Assembly: GCA_024195265.1 (NCBI GenBank)
Contig: JAJLRJ010000006.1
Span: 3,468,501-3,532,500 of the forward strand
Reading direction: 5' to 3'
DNA from: Dendrophyllia cribrosa
Lineage: Eukaryota; Cnidaria; Anthozoa; Scleractinia; Dendrophylliidae
DNA: 64,000 bases
Shown here: positions 1-12,500 of the stretch, piece after piece
How the letters are laid out: each line of letters begins with the position of its first letter
How positions within the stretch are numbered: position 1 is the first letter of the stretch
Program-made: the position numbers and the translations under genes
The notes under the pieces: model-generated
What the model was told of the DNA's origin: nothing
Databases searched by the model: none
Seen by the model: only the letters and a program-made list of their open reading frames with translations

Positions 1-573
1 GCCCTAGAAACTGATTTGAAAATGAAAATTGCAAAACATACACAGACATCTTTGCGTATTAGGCGACGCGTGTGAAGTTAGAACTACAGGTATAAAATTA
101 AGTGGCAGTCCCGCTAAAAGCGGTCCACTCGATTTCGCGACCAAATATAGTTTCCCTTTATTTTTTGCCGGTGAAAAGGCTTTGGTACACATGTATGAAA
201 TACACAATTCTTTTTTTCAAATTCTTTATTTTCGCCCTGCTACGAGCAAAAAACGAATTCAGGCCGTCTCGGCCTTTTCGACGGTGATCGGGAGACTAAA
301 ATTGATGGTTTTTGAGAGGCGCTCTACGCAGAAACAAATGCAGTTGAAGACATTTTGTTTAAGTCATGTTTCTAAGCTAAACTAGAGTAGTTTACAGACA
401 AAGTGTAAAAAATTTCAATAAAATGTTAAGCAAGCTGAGGAAACTTAAAGACAACCCTCTCTGAAGCCTATATTCAGACACTGAAAATGGGGCAAGAACG
501 AGGGAAAATTTCTCAAACGTTGCGGCCTAAACTTGGTTTTAAAACCACGTCACAGTAAAGTTCTTACCTTATT

Positions 574-894
574 TTATCGAGTTATAAGCTCAAACGTGTG
601 GGTATCCTCCGGGATCGCAAGCGAGAAGAGATTATAATCAGCCATTGACAGTGTGTTTACATAATTATCGGTCGTGCCAAAGGTCATTTGCATTACTCTT
701 CGGCTCTTCCAAAATGTTTCTATTGAGGCTTGAATTCGATTGTAGTTCTCCAAGATAAATGTCGACAGCTTCTTTAATACTTCTGCGTCAGAATTAGATC
801 GAGAACAGATGTAAAAGTTACAATAAGTTGAATAATCTTCATGGCGGCGACACGTTCCGGGCTCGACAAAACAAACAACGAGGCCTTTAAGCAT
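574..894 (-). CDS. 106-codon ORF in left arm of the palindrome, unknown
   Basis: This ORF reads outward from the centre of the palindromic element and is mirrored by 1697-2017. The 106-residue product differs from its twin at four places (N/D, K/E, D/E and I/T). I recognise no domain, signal peptide or membrane segment. A pyrimidine-rich tract ending in AG lies upstream and a GTAAGA-like donor follows the stop, so the region could be an exon of a longer spliced transcript, and other frames are also partly open here. It may simply be conserved because the arms are recent copies of each other. Confidence 0.25.
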   Translation of the reverse strand: MLKGLVVCFVEPGTCRRHEDYSTYCNFYICSRSNSDAEVLKKLSTFILENYNRIQASIETFWKSRRVMQMTFGTTDNYVNTLSMADYNLFSLAIPEDTHTFELITR

Positions 895-1696
895 GTTTCG
901 GAGAAATCTTCATTAAAATCAGTACTTGATCCAACTTCTCTGCTCCAGTAACGAGTATTGAAGGTTTTCCACGTCCCTAAAATAAAAAGAAAGTCACAGT
1001 TTATTCTTATCCACGATTTTCACCCGTGGTAGAAACTAAACTTGACCATGGCATGTAAACACTGTAGATATAATTTGAAAAAAAAAATCAAAGACAACCA
1101 GAAATTTCACTGCGATACATGAACTACTCACCGGTGAGAGGTTGAAATATATGAATAACTTGAGTTTCAGATTCGTTTTTAAGGGCTTCTCGCCAAGCGA
1201 CCGCAGAAAGTTTTCTTAGCTTCAAAATGTGCGTATCCGTTAAGCGTTACATCGCGCATTCAAGAGGCAACTACCTTTGTCACGCGACCTTGATAACATT
1301 GTGTGACAAGTTATGACACAAGCCAAGTGCTCGAAGACCTTGTAACGCATCTACACATTTTCAAGCGAAAAAACTTTTTGCTGTCGCTTGGCGAGAAGCC
1401 CTTAAAAACGAATCTGAAACTCAAGTTATTCATATATTTCAACCTCTCACCGGTGAGTATTTCACGTATCGCAGTGAAACTTCTGGTTGTCGTTAATTTT
1501 TTTCAAATTATACGATATTTGCATGCCACGGTCAAGTTAAGGTTCCGCCACGGGTGAATTTCAACAGTATAAAATCGTGGATCAGAATAAACTTTGACGT
1601 TCTTTTTATTGTAGGGACGTGGAAAACCTTTAATACTCGTTACTGGAGCAGAGAATTTGGATCAAGTACTGATTTTAATGAAGATTTCTCCGAAAC

Positions 1697-2017
1697 ATGC
1701 TAAAAGGCCTCGTTGTTTGTTTTGTCGAGCCCGGAACGTGTCGCCGCCATGAAGATTATTCAACTTATTGTAACTTTTACATCTGTTCTCGATCTAATTC
1801 TGACGCAGAAGTATTAAAGAAGCTGTCGACATTTATCTTGGAGGACTACAATCGAATTCAAGCCTCAATAGAAACATTTTGGGAGAGCCGAAGAGTAATG
1901 CAAATGACCTTTGGCACGACCGATAATTATGTAAACACACTGTCAATGGCTGAATATAATCTCTTCTCGCTTGCGATCCCGGAGGATACCCACACGTTTG
2001 AGCTTACAACTCGATAA
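1697..2017 (+). CDS. 106-codon ORF in right arm, twin of the left-arm ORF
   Basis: This is the mirror copy of the ORF at 574-894 with the same length and reading direction away from the element centre. An in-frame TGA lies just upstream of the ATG, so it cannot be extended. A plausible splice acceptor (TTTTTATTGTAG) precedes it at about 1604-1615 and a GGTAAGA donor follows the stop. No family is recognised; function unknown. Confidence 0.25.
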   Translation: MLKGLVVCFVEPGTCRRHEDYSTYCNFYICSRSNSDAEVLKKLSTFILEDYNRIQASIETFWESRRVMQMTFGTTDNYVNTLSMAEYNLFSLAIPEDTHTFELTTR

Positions 2018-2935
2018 AATAAGGTAAGAACTTTATTGTGACCTGGTTTCAAAACCAAGTTTAGGCCGCAACGTTTGAGAAATTTTCCCTCGTTCTTGCC
2101 CCATTTTCAGTGTCTGAATATAGGCTTCAGAGTGGGTTGTCTTTAAGTTGCCTCAGCTTGCTTAACATTTTATTGAAATTTTTTACACTTTGTCTGTAAA
2201 CTACTCTAGTTTAGCTTAGAAACATGACCTAAACAAAATGTCTTCAACTGCATTTGTTTCTGCGTAGAGTGCCTCTCAAAAACCATCAATTTTAGTCTCC
2301 CGACCACCGTCGAAAAGGCCGAGACGGACTGAATTCGTTTTTTGCTTGTAGCAGGGCGAAAATAAAGAATTTGAAAAAAAGAATTGTGTATTTCATACAT
2401 GTGTACCAAAGCCTTTTCACCAGCAAAAAATAAAGGGAAACTATTTTTGGTCGCGAAATCGAGTAGACCGCTTTTAGCGGGACTGCCACTTAAGTCTTGT
2501 TTTGTTTACATAATATCAGATGTCATTACGATTGAATTTTAACATGTTTTATAAATATTTCTCCAAAACTAACCAGAACACAAAGAAAAAGTGAATCACA
2601 AATTGATATCAACATAAATTCTCACCAAAATTTGTAATTTCTTTTACGGTAAAGTCCCTCGTCTGTTTGAAAATTCTTTAAAACTGCTTCTTCGGTTTTG
2701 ATCGCTCCACACTGATAAAAGCGTATGAATTTCCTCGAAGCAAGATTAGTTGCTAAAAGGTCTCCTTTTTCTCCACTATAGCAGCTTTGGGTATTCCTTA
2801 AAGCTTTCTCTTTCCATTTTGAATATTTTAAATGTGAGTTATTAATCCGATGACACGAAACTACGGTTTTAAAAACCAAGCACATGCCGAGCGCGGCAGC
2901 CATTTTTGTAGAATGTTGGTGACCCGAGGACCCGG

Positions 2936-3180
2936 TCACTAAAATATGCGTGCATAAATTTGCATGCAAAATCTTGACACAAAAAATAAAAATAACAAGA
3001 GGCTACACTTAGCCTATACTCATGCGCAAGAGACTCTAAGACGCGCGATTGAAGTTACCAATTTTTCTGTGCTCGCTTTTAATATTTAATTTATTGATTC
3101 CGATCAAATCCACACTCGTCTATAACTTTCCAAGCTGTGAATTATTTCTGTTACATTTGAAAAGACTACTTAAAAAAATA
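2936..3180 (+). repeat. Dispersed direct repeat, partner of 5327-5690
   Basis: The segment beginning AAATATGCGTG and ending in a run around GACTACTTAAAA is matched in the same orientation at about 5327-5690, which carries extra inserted bases. In copy 1 this block lies downstream of the split repeat, whereas in copy 2 it lies upstream of it. The order suggests a former tandem or rearranged array. No coding content is recognised. Confidence 0.7.
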
Positions 3181-5326
3181 GGCAGTAGATGACATGCTGT
3201 AAAAAGAAATTTGATAATCAATATAAAGATTTAGTTTTCCTGTGTTACTTAATAGCATGCAACCAGTGTAAAATGGGTTATTCCAGAAAAAATCCCCCCC
3301 CCCCCCGACGGATGCAATATTTTTTTACTCCTCCCCCGCCCGGATTTCCCGGCCAGGCCGACCAACCCTCGCACCTTGATTTTTAACCCAGATACCCCCT
3401 CCTGCCCGGATGGCCATTAACTTTTTGTAGGCCCTAAATAAACAGGAAATCGCATTCAGGAGATCCGGGATTTTTTTAAAGATTTCAAATCTTTGGTGAG
3501 AATTGCTATGAATTGGTCAAACATTTTGTAAATAAACGTTGCGTGACGCATTCACTAAAATCTTTCCGTGATTTTAAGACCAAATCGAAATGAAATGTTT
3601 CCATAACTTAAAGCTGGTTCTTTAAAAAAATGCTTTGATTTTGCCATCTGTAATAAGTTTTTTCCAAGCTTCACAGTTTCTTCAAAGTGTTGTCGCAAAT
3701 ACATAATTTTGCTTTGTGCAAATTTTATGTCAAATGTAATTTGATATCAAGCTGTTTTTATAATCACTGAATCTAAAATATATTTTCTATAAAAGGTCAA
3801 AACTTTTGAATGAAACTCATATTTCCTTGAATGAAAATGTCTTTCCTTTGATTAAAAGAGTCAAACACTTTTCAGAATTCAGTGATTTTCTGCTTCTGGA
3901 AGTCTTGGCGATATATTGTATCCTAATTACTGCGAGGAACCGGCTAGCGTCTGCGAAAATATAATAAACATCACAAAATAATTCAATTCAGCAACCTATT
4001 TTTATTATGCTTTCTAAAATCGCCGACTTTTCCTGTGTAATAGAATGCCAATCTTATCCGGAAAAATGATTCGTATAATAATGCTTTCGCTAATAAAAAA
4101 AAAACAGTTCTGAATGGTCAAAGGTACAGAAATGAAATGCTGGCGGCGTTTGAATCATGAGTTCGGATAGCTCATGGTCTGCTAACAAACACTTCGATTC
4201 ACAGCTCGATTTTTCACTAAAACCTTTTTCCAAACCACGAAAATACCTAAAATAATATTTGAAAACAATACTTGGCCACATTTGGTGAAAGCTGTGCTTG
4301 GTAAAGCAGTAAAAATAACGAGAAAGCTCCGTTTACCTTTTCCACGAATCCAAAGCGCGCACGTACAAACAGAACTGCCTTGACAATCGAGTCGTCTAAT
4401 CCGAAGCTATCAGAACTGTCTCATCGTACAGCAATCGGGTGAACTTGGCACAACTTCGCGCTTCGGAAAGTCGGACTTACTTACACAGGTGACAGCATAG
4501 TGGTTACTAGTAACCTAGTAACCACAAAAAGCAATAAAGTCAGTAAAAATCTACGTTAATATGACACGCATTCCCTAGTCCATAATCCACAGAAGTCCAG
4601 TCCCAAAGTCTAGATGTTTTATTAAATCTGATGGGCTCAAGTAACGACGCTGTTTTGCCGTGTGTTTCTATTGTTCTTTTTTGAAAAAAGTCTTGAAATT
4701 ACTCACCACAGGCAGCGAGGACTGCTCCGATACAGACATTACAAAGAATCGGCAGTAAAACGGGAAATAAATTGCGAGTGCGTGAGATCGATGTTTGACA
4801 TTTTTGCCTCGGAAGAACTCTGATTAAAAATAGCTCTTAGTTTTTTCAGAATCGCGACAAATTCGGCTTCAAGTTGTATGCTGTGTATAAAAGCAACGTT
4901 CACCTCTGTGGGAGAAATACAGGACTGACTTATACACCAATAAGACCAAATGACGGAAAATGTTTGTCATGCGCATGCGTATCAAACATTTGTTTTATAC
5001 TTCAATGTACCATAAGAAAAGAAGCAATTTAAATTTTAAAAATTTAAACAAGATAAGAAGACGTCCGACATGGAGAATTCAGTCATCGTATCTGCAAACC
5101 ACGTTACTATTGAATGTTTTATAAATGAAGGCTGTACTACAATGAAGCCAGTCATTGTTGTGAAGATGATATATACCTGACGTGAACATTACTGATGTGA
5201 GTAGGGTTGTAGGAGACGCTGTCGTGACACTTCAGTAACGATGTTTTGCCGGAAGTGAGAGTAGCCGGAAGTCACTAAATCGGAAGTGTAAAAAGCAAAG
5301 CTGTGAACCGGAAATACACAATTTAA
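3181..5326. other. Spacer with no recognised gene
   Basis: AT-rich spacer with a C-run near 3294-3306 and scattered short ORFs that do not resemble known proteins. On the minus strand around 4780-4706 there is a short open stretch with an ATG followed by a good GTGAGT donor. It might be a first exon, but no following exon could be found. I see nothing else I can support. Confidence 0.4.
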
Positions 5327-5690
5327 AATATGCGTGAATAAATTTGCATGCAAAATCGTGACACAAAAAATAAAAATAATAAAAAGAAAAACGAAGCCCA
5401 TTTTATAACTCATGCCGCTACGCGCATGAGTAACAAGAGGCTACACTGGTAGCCTGTACTCATGCGCTTGCATAAGAAAGTTATACAGTTTATTTTAAAT
5501 GGGTCACGCATCCCTCCCCCCTCAACGAATTTTGCGTGACACACTAAAGAACACGCTAAAACACGTTTTCTGTACTCGCTTTGAATATTTAATTTATTGA
5601 TTCCCGATCAAATACACACTCGCCTTTTATTTTCCAAACCGTGACTTCTTTCTGTTACATTTGAAAAGACTACTTTTAAAAGCAATGAAA
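5327..5690 (+). repeat. Dispersed direct repeat, second copy
   Basis: Same-orientation partner of 2936-3180, longer because of internal insertions (an A-rich stretch and a region containing GCGCATGAGTAACAAG). Both copies share a block with ATTTAATTTATTGATTC followed by TCTGTTACATTTGAAAAG. It precedes the second copy of the interspersed repeat. Confidence 0.65.
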
Positions 5691-5831
5691 TCAGCAAACG
5701 ACCGGGCTATTTTTTCAATTTTAGTGAATCTCAATAACAGAATTACGCGACCGTGCACAAAAACTTTTACTCGGTCTAGACTAAAAGTATGACTAATTTT
5801 CGAATAAAATACACCAGTTGTATCGGAAATT

Positions 5832-6294
5832 GCCCTAGAAACTGATTTGGAAATGAAAATTGCAAAACATACACAGAAATCTTTGCGTATTAGGCGACGC
5901 GTGTGAAGTTAGAACTACCGGTATAAAATTAAGTCTTGTTTTGTTTACATAATATCAGATGTCATTACGATTGAATTTTAACATGTTTTATAGATATTTC
6001 TCCGAAACTTACCAGAACACAAAGAAAAAGTGAATCACAAATTGATATCAACATAAATTCTCACCAAAAATTGTCATTTCTTTTACGGTAAAGTCCCTCG
6101 TCTGTTTGAAAATTCTTTAAAACTCTGCTTCTTCGGTTTTGATCGCCCCACACTGATAAAAGCGTATGAATTTCCTGGAAGCAAGATTAGTTGCTGAAAG
6201 GTCTCCTTTTTCTCCACTATAGCGGCATTGGGTATTCCTTAAAGCTTTCTCTTTCCATTTTGAATATTTTGAATGTGAGTTATTAATCCGATGA
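5832..6294 (+). repeat. Interspersed repeat copy 2 carrying the empty TTAA site
   Basis: Matches 1-101 joined to 2490-2853. At 5929-5932 a single TTAA stands where copy 1 has the 2.39 kb palindrome, so this is the pre-insertion form of the target. The copy ends about 215 bases upstream of the FIBP start codon. Confidence 0.85.
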
Positions 6295-6508
6295 CACAAT
6301 GACAAAACCAAGCTATGCGCATAAGTAATTATTGGTGCTCTGTACATAAGGTAGAAAAACGTTGAATTGAAGACCGCTGGCCACAATCGTCCATAAAGAT
6401 GGCGGAAATTTAACGACTGCAGGCAAGGAAACATTGTAAGTGAAAATAACTCACTTTTCAGGTGAATATGCCAAATGTTTTAACACTATTTAGCTGCAGA
6501 AGGAAACA

Positions 6509-9500
6509 ATGGAGGACATAGATGTATTTTATATGGACCCAAGTTTCATCGATCTTCAAGTTTACGACTTATGGTTGCAAGGTTTCTCTGGTGAGTGTGG
6601 GAGAAATTAAATTCGATGGAGCGGGATGCCTTTGGTCTGCTTTGGTGCTTTTAGTTTTCTTACCGCATTAAGGTTAAATACGCCATTTATAGCATAAAAG
6701 TGATAAGTTACGATATACTTGTAAGAGTCTGTATTCTTTTGTCAATAGACAAATTCGGCTAACACATTGTTGTACCCAATTCAAACCTTCTGGGAATAAG
6801 ATTCTTTGTTCACAATATTTCCATATAATTTCCATGTCAATGCTTGGAAAGATTTCCGTATAACCCCATACATTAGTTATGCATACTTTTCTCAAAACTA
6901 AAACAAAAGCTAAAACAATAAAACGCCTGAAGAAAAACAATAGCGCATACATGTATAATTAATGTATGGGGTTGTACGGAAATCTTACCCAATGCTTCAT
7001 TGATATGGAAATATGACGAACAAAGAGTTCTAATCCCAAAAGGTTTGAATTGGGTACAACAATGCGTTAGCCGAATTTGTCTATCTAATATTCCAGGTAT
7101 GAGCATTTTGGAAAAAGACTCCTGCAACCCCCCACTTGGCCACAAAAACTGTTATGATCATATATTAGTCAATTTCAGGCTTGAACCCCTCCTCCCCTCC
7201 CTGCCAACCCCCCCCCCCCCCCCCTCCCTGCCAACCCGTGGGCATTAGCATTATTACTGAGATTTTAAATTCCCAGCAGTATGTACAGAGAAAAAGAAAA
7301 TTCTCCAAATCTAACATTTAGATTTAGTTACAGTGCGGTGCCCAAACGTGTGACCACTTTTAATTAATTCACGTTCTTTCGTGCCGAATGTCCAATCATG
7401 TGAGAGCACTTTTGATTATTGCGCATTCTTTCATTCAGATTATACAATCTGGGCGCGCACTGTAAATTGAGGCCAAACTACTCGTTACCAGGTGCCTTTT
7501 TCAGTCTTAGCGATTCGTCTAGTTGTCAGGATCTTTCTTTTGATGTAACTTCTCATTATAATGTTTAAGAGGTAGCCTGTATAATTATTATAATTATATA
7601 GCTGAATTTTTGAAACATGGCCGACAAAAATCTGAAAAGTTACAGCAATTTCACTACAACTAGGCCAAACAAGGATTTTTATGGCCCTGATCAGCCCAAA
7701 AATCACAGAGAAGAGAGTAGGTAGGATCTTTCATAATTCCCCTTTCAAATTTTAGGTGCTTTTCATTTTTCCAGCAAAAAATGCACCATCATTAATTTTG
7801 TGTCCTATTCTTATAAAGTGATCTTGTTGACATCATACATGTAATTTGAACTGGAAGTTACATGTGGATAAGTAAATTATATTATTACACGACTAAGACA
7901 GTCAGAGGGCCAATAACTAAAATCAACCAATCAGAATGCTCGATTGCCGGTCCAATATTCTCTAAGTATTGGACCGCGCATTGTCCCGCATGATCCCACG
8001 CGATCCTCCCGCCAGCAGGAGTCGTGTAATAAATCTCTTATTAACCAAGCTTGCTCGGGACCGTACTGGGAGAATATCGGCCCTCGGTCTTTTCTGTACG
8101 GACCTCGCTGCGCTCGGTCCGTACTGTCAAGACCTCGGGCCGATATTCTTCCAGTACGGCCCTCGCGCTTGGTCAATAAGATATATTTATTTTACCTGGT
8201 AACCTGAAAAGTTATATTTTCATTAATGTCCAGGACTTACCTGGATTTTTCAGTTAATGGATTAACAGATATTGATTGCACAGATGCAACTTGTTAGCAG
8301 TATTGTTGTACTGGAAGGAGGATCACTTGCCAGACTATTGACATGTCATTTCTTTTTACTAGAAAATGAAGCAACTCAGAGGCGTGAAGTACATGATGTT
8401 TTCCAAAACCACAGTGCATCGCATGCCATCATTGCAAGTGATACTCATGACCAGTTTCGCATGTTTTACATAGTGGAACGTTTTCTACAATCTCCTCCAA
8501 TGCTGGATAGACAAATGCTGTTACAGATTTCTCCAGATGTCCAGGATATGCTAATTGAAAAGTAAGAGAAGTCATTAGAGCATGTTAAAAAAATGACAAA
8601 CCAGACAGAAAAAAATATGAACCTGTATTGTACCTGGAATTTTTTCTTGGATTTGTGAAGTGTGTTAGAACCAATCACGAGAATTATAAAAACTGCAAGA
8701 ATTAAAACCACAACCCAATTATTATCCAGTGATGAAGCAACTATTTCAGGCCCATAGCTACATGTAGTATTGAGCCAGAGTGACAGTGTTGGAAGACAAT
8801 GTATTTTTTGTATGTATATATTTTTTGTATTTTATTTATTTACTACATTTGAGGATATTTATGTTTTTTTGTTATTAAATACATGCACAATATAAGGATT
8901 TGCAGCTCTTAATGGGCTTTATTTTTTTGCAAGATAATAGGTGGGCCCCTCCCATAGATCTGTCACTGATGGCCATCAAACAGCCATCAATCTCCTCGTA
9001 CAATGGCTTTACCTCTACAATGGCCAACTGTCTAGTACAATAGAGTCCTTAAGTGTGACGTCACAAAAACTAAAATAATTTGTGAAATTATGGGATTTGA
9101 TTAGATACATGTATTCAGAAAAGGCATGATGAAAAATGCCCACTTGCCAAAAATCAGCATCTTATTGCAATTTGGGGGTGAGATATTGGCACTCTTACAG
9201 ACTGTCCAACCATCCCGATTTCGTCAGGATTACCCCGATTTTGCGATTTTCCGAATCCCGACCAATATGCGATAAGGATAGGAAAAATCCCGATTTTGAC
9301 ATCTGTTCTGTCATTTTCGTCAAATTCTCATAATACTATACAAAAACACGAAATTGTGTATACTTAACTCTGATATCCAGATAAACTGAAGAAACAGCAA
9401 GAAATATAAAATAAAATCGAGTACTTGTATGTGGAGCCACACACAAAGCGACGCAAAGCGACGAGAAGCCACATCAATTCGCCGAACAATTTTTGATAGA

Positions 9501-12500
9501 AATTGTCGTCTCAGAACACTAGAAATGGAGTTTCAGAGCATCAACATTTCAAAATTTTGTTTGGGGGGGGGGGGGGGGGGGGGCATGCCCCAGACCCTCC
9601 TAGCAGCTCGCGCCTTTGGCGCCCGACCACTCCATCTCAATTCTAATTTATCCCGCTTTTACATGTACATGCCTAAAGGGTTGGACAGTCTGCTCTTATT
9701 CATACAAATCCTTCTAATTTTGCGTCTGTTCCTAACATTTGGAACAGAGGCAAAATTAGAGGGGTTTGTATGGAGTAATCAGAGGAGCATAAAATTGCCA
9801 ATATCTTATTACTTTAGGACTCTATGGTAACATCATGTCAGCCATCTCTCTGTTTTGGTCTGACACCTTTCTACAATGCCCAGTTAATGTTGTACTAGGT
9901 TGGCTGCTATGGAGATTGTCCAACCATTTCCTGTTATTCCTGAACCAGGATAAGAATAGCTACATGTAGGTTGTTAGGACTCCTATTTTGCATTTCTCAT
10001 TAGGTACTATCAGTTTGACAAAGAGGTGGTGCGAGAATTGTTGGGTAAAAAACTGACTGGACGATTAAGGAAAGACTTGGATGATGTTAGTGAGAAGACA
10101 AACATACCTCTCAAGAGTTGTCGCAGACAGGTTGGTTTAATGTACATTACTTGTTGGTAAAATTCCTGCACATGGTTGGAAATGTTGAAAGGAGTTGTAA
10201 TCAAAATAACATGTAATTACATGTACTAGATTGTAAATTAAGGGTACAGTATTTACTCTTGACAATGAAGATAAAATTATTAAATAATTTTTCCATGATG
10301 GGAGAAATGATTTCACTAAAGTTTATGTAATGAAGAACAATTTGTTGAGGCCCAAATGAATAAACCTTTTCTTACTTCTCTTTGCTCTTAGTTGCTCCTT
10401 TTTAATCGAATATGGATCTGCCAGACCAATAAGAGAAGTTGGTACCAAACTAATTTGAGAACTTTGTTATTTGGGCAATCACTTAATGTTAACTGTCTTA
10501 ACCCATTGACACCTGAGAATTTTTACGTTTTTGAGCGATTTCCTGCATTCACACGCCCCATAGGATTTTGTGACTCCTTATTTAAAGTTACCATTGAAAG
10601 TGCTGCTGTTCTAAAACACTGAAGGCTCGAGTTTACTGGAAACGTCATTGTGACGTTCTCATTTCGCTTGGTTGATTTGCAATAAAGGGTCCAATATGAA
10701 TTATCTACGATTTTTGGTAAGTTCACAGCCATTATTTTTTCATCTTTAGTAGCTGCCTGATGAGCATCATTAAGCTTGAAGGTAGTTCAGAGTCCACTTT
10801 CTCAACAAAGGGAGTTAGGTGTTGTACTTTGTTTACGAATTTGGCTCGTTGCTCGTTGAACTGGAAAAATGGCCGCCTGGAAACGAAGTAGCTTTGGGAC
10901 TCGACTCTGGATGAATTTCTTGACCTACCGCGGCATATTTTGGAAGTTGCGACCACAGGAGAACACAACAAGCGCGAAATTTCGGCAGTGAATCAGAGTG
11001 GCTGTGGACTTAGTATATATATGAAATGTGTGGAGGACGGATGGAACGCTGTCGAAAAATCTCGTTATTTCCCAGAATGCAGTGCGGTGGTGATGTTGAA
11101 AATCGAGGCAAGGTCAGTATGCACTGAAACGAGAGGCTGTAGCTGGGCCCGAGCAACGAATAAGAGCAAAAAAAATTCACTGCTAAGCTAGGACTAGGAC
11201 TGAATTTTGCTGTGAATGTTGACTTTTGGGTTTGCCACGATGATTTGAATAAAAAAAAACTAAAGGCAAAAACGTGATTTTTGTTCTTTTTCTATGACGT
11301 TAAAAACGGTCATTTTTGTTATTGTCCAAATTCAAACGCTGATATTCTGCAAAAATCGCTGACTTTTTGTGTTTATTGGGTATCTCAATTTGAGGGACTT
11401 TCTAGTCAATGCTCACAACTGCTAGTTAAGGCAATGTTCGCACGATTGAGAAAGTTGCAATTTTTTAAAGCAGTGGAGTCTTGTACGGGCGGTTTTGGGC
11501 GGTTCAGGTGTCAATGGGTTAAAAACGTTTTGAAACTGAGCTAAAAAATGTTAGAATAATCTAACTTATAAAAATCTTATAAGAAACTAAATTTTCGGCA
11601 AACTGTTTGTTGCCTTCATCAGAGTGAGTTTGAAACAATGTCACTGCATGCATAATCGGTTCTTATTTGCTGCTGGTCTCCAGGGATGCATGCTGCTGAA
11701 ATACTGAATACTGGAAATACTGAACCTGTGTGGAATCGTATATGACCACAGTTTATTTTGGCAGGAATGTTAATAACTAATATATATTTTTCATAAGTTA
11801 TATATTATACTAACATTGCACTGTATTTTGTATTGTTATTTAATAGTTTGACAATGTGAAAAATGTGCTGAGAGCAGTAGAGGAGATTGAGGGAGGTGGA
11901 CTCGCTGACACTATCAAAAAGCTGTTTCTACTGTCTGACACTTTGGCAAGGTGCTGAGACTCACTGCATTATTATGAGTGACTGAGTGACATGATTTTTG
12001 TAACCAGAGCCACCTCTCATGAATACCGTAAAAGCTCTTATGAAGTCCGGGGGGGTGGGGGGGGGGGGGGGGGGGGGGGTGGGGGCTTATAAGAAGAGGG
12101 GGGGGGGGGGGGTTATCAGAGAGGGGGATGGGTCCTATTTTACATGTAAATCATAAAATTTAATGAAAATGAAAATTAATTTTTTCCAAAAATGCTTGTA
12201 GACTTCTCACTGAAAGAAGTAAAAATGGTGTGTGTCTCACCGATTTACAACTACAACAAAATAGTTATTTATATGCTGCAATTTGATGGTTCTTCTGGAA
12301 ATTTAAAAAATAAATTTCCCCTCAAACTTGCTCAAACATATTCATGGAAATCATTAATCATTTATTATCTCCTGTAAGTTAAACTAAATTAGAGAGGGGG
12401 GCTTAATAGCGAGGGGAGAAGGGGGAGGGGGGGGGGGGGGGGGGGGGGTTAATAAAACGTTGGTTTGCTTGAATTTTGTGAGATCTTCTATTGTATTATT

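Larger units (their letters stand above)
102..2489. mobile_element. Palindromic TTAA-inserted transposon (fold-back type)
   Basis: The element is flanked by TTAA on both sides (98-101 and 2490-2493) and begins and ends with the inverted repeat GTGGCAGTCCCGC. The two arms (about 102-1243 and 1338-2489) are near-identical reverse complements for more than 1.1 kb, leaving a spacer of only about 95 bases. The uninterrupted site is visible at 5929-5932, where a single TTAA replaces the element, so the insertion boundaries are direct observation. TTAA duplication is typical of piggyBac and Kolobok transposases; which family mobilised this one is inference. No transposase is recognisable, so it is probably non-autonomous. 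Each arm carries an ORF of 106 codons. Confidence 0.85.
1..2853. repeat. Interspersed repeat copy 1, split by a transposon
   Basis: Bases 1-101 and 2490-2853 together match 5832-6294 almost base for base. Here the copy is interrupted at a TTAA by the palindromic element 102-2489. Similarity ends near 2853, where the two copies diverge. The repeat itself has no recognisable coding content. I cannot see its left end because it runs off the window. Confidence 0.85.

Noticed and set aside
4706..4790. Possible minus-strand first exon with ATG and GTGAGT donor
   Set aside because: No downstream exon with coding similarity could be found, so it is unsupported.
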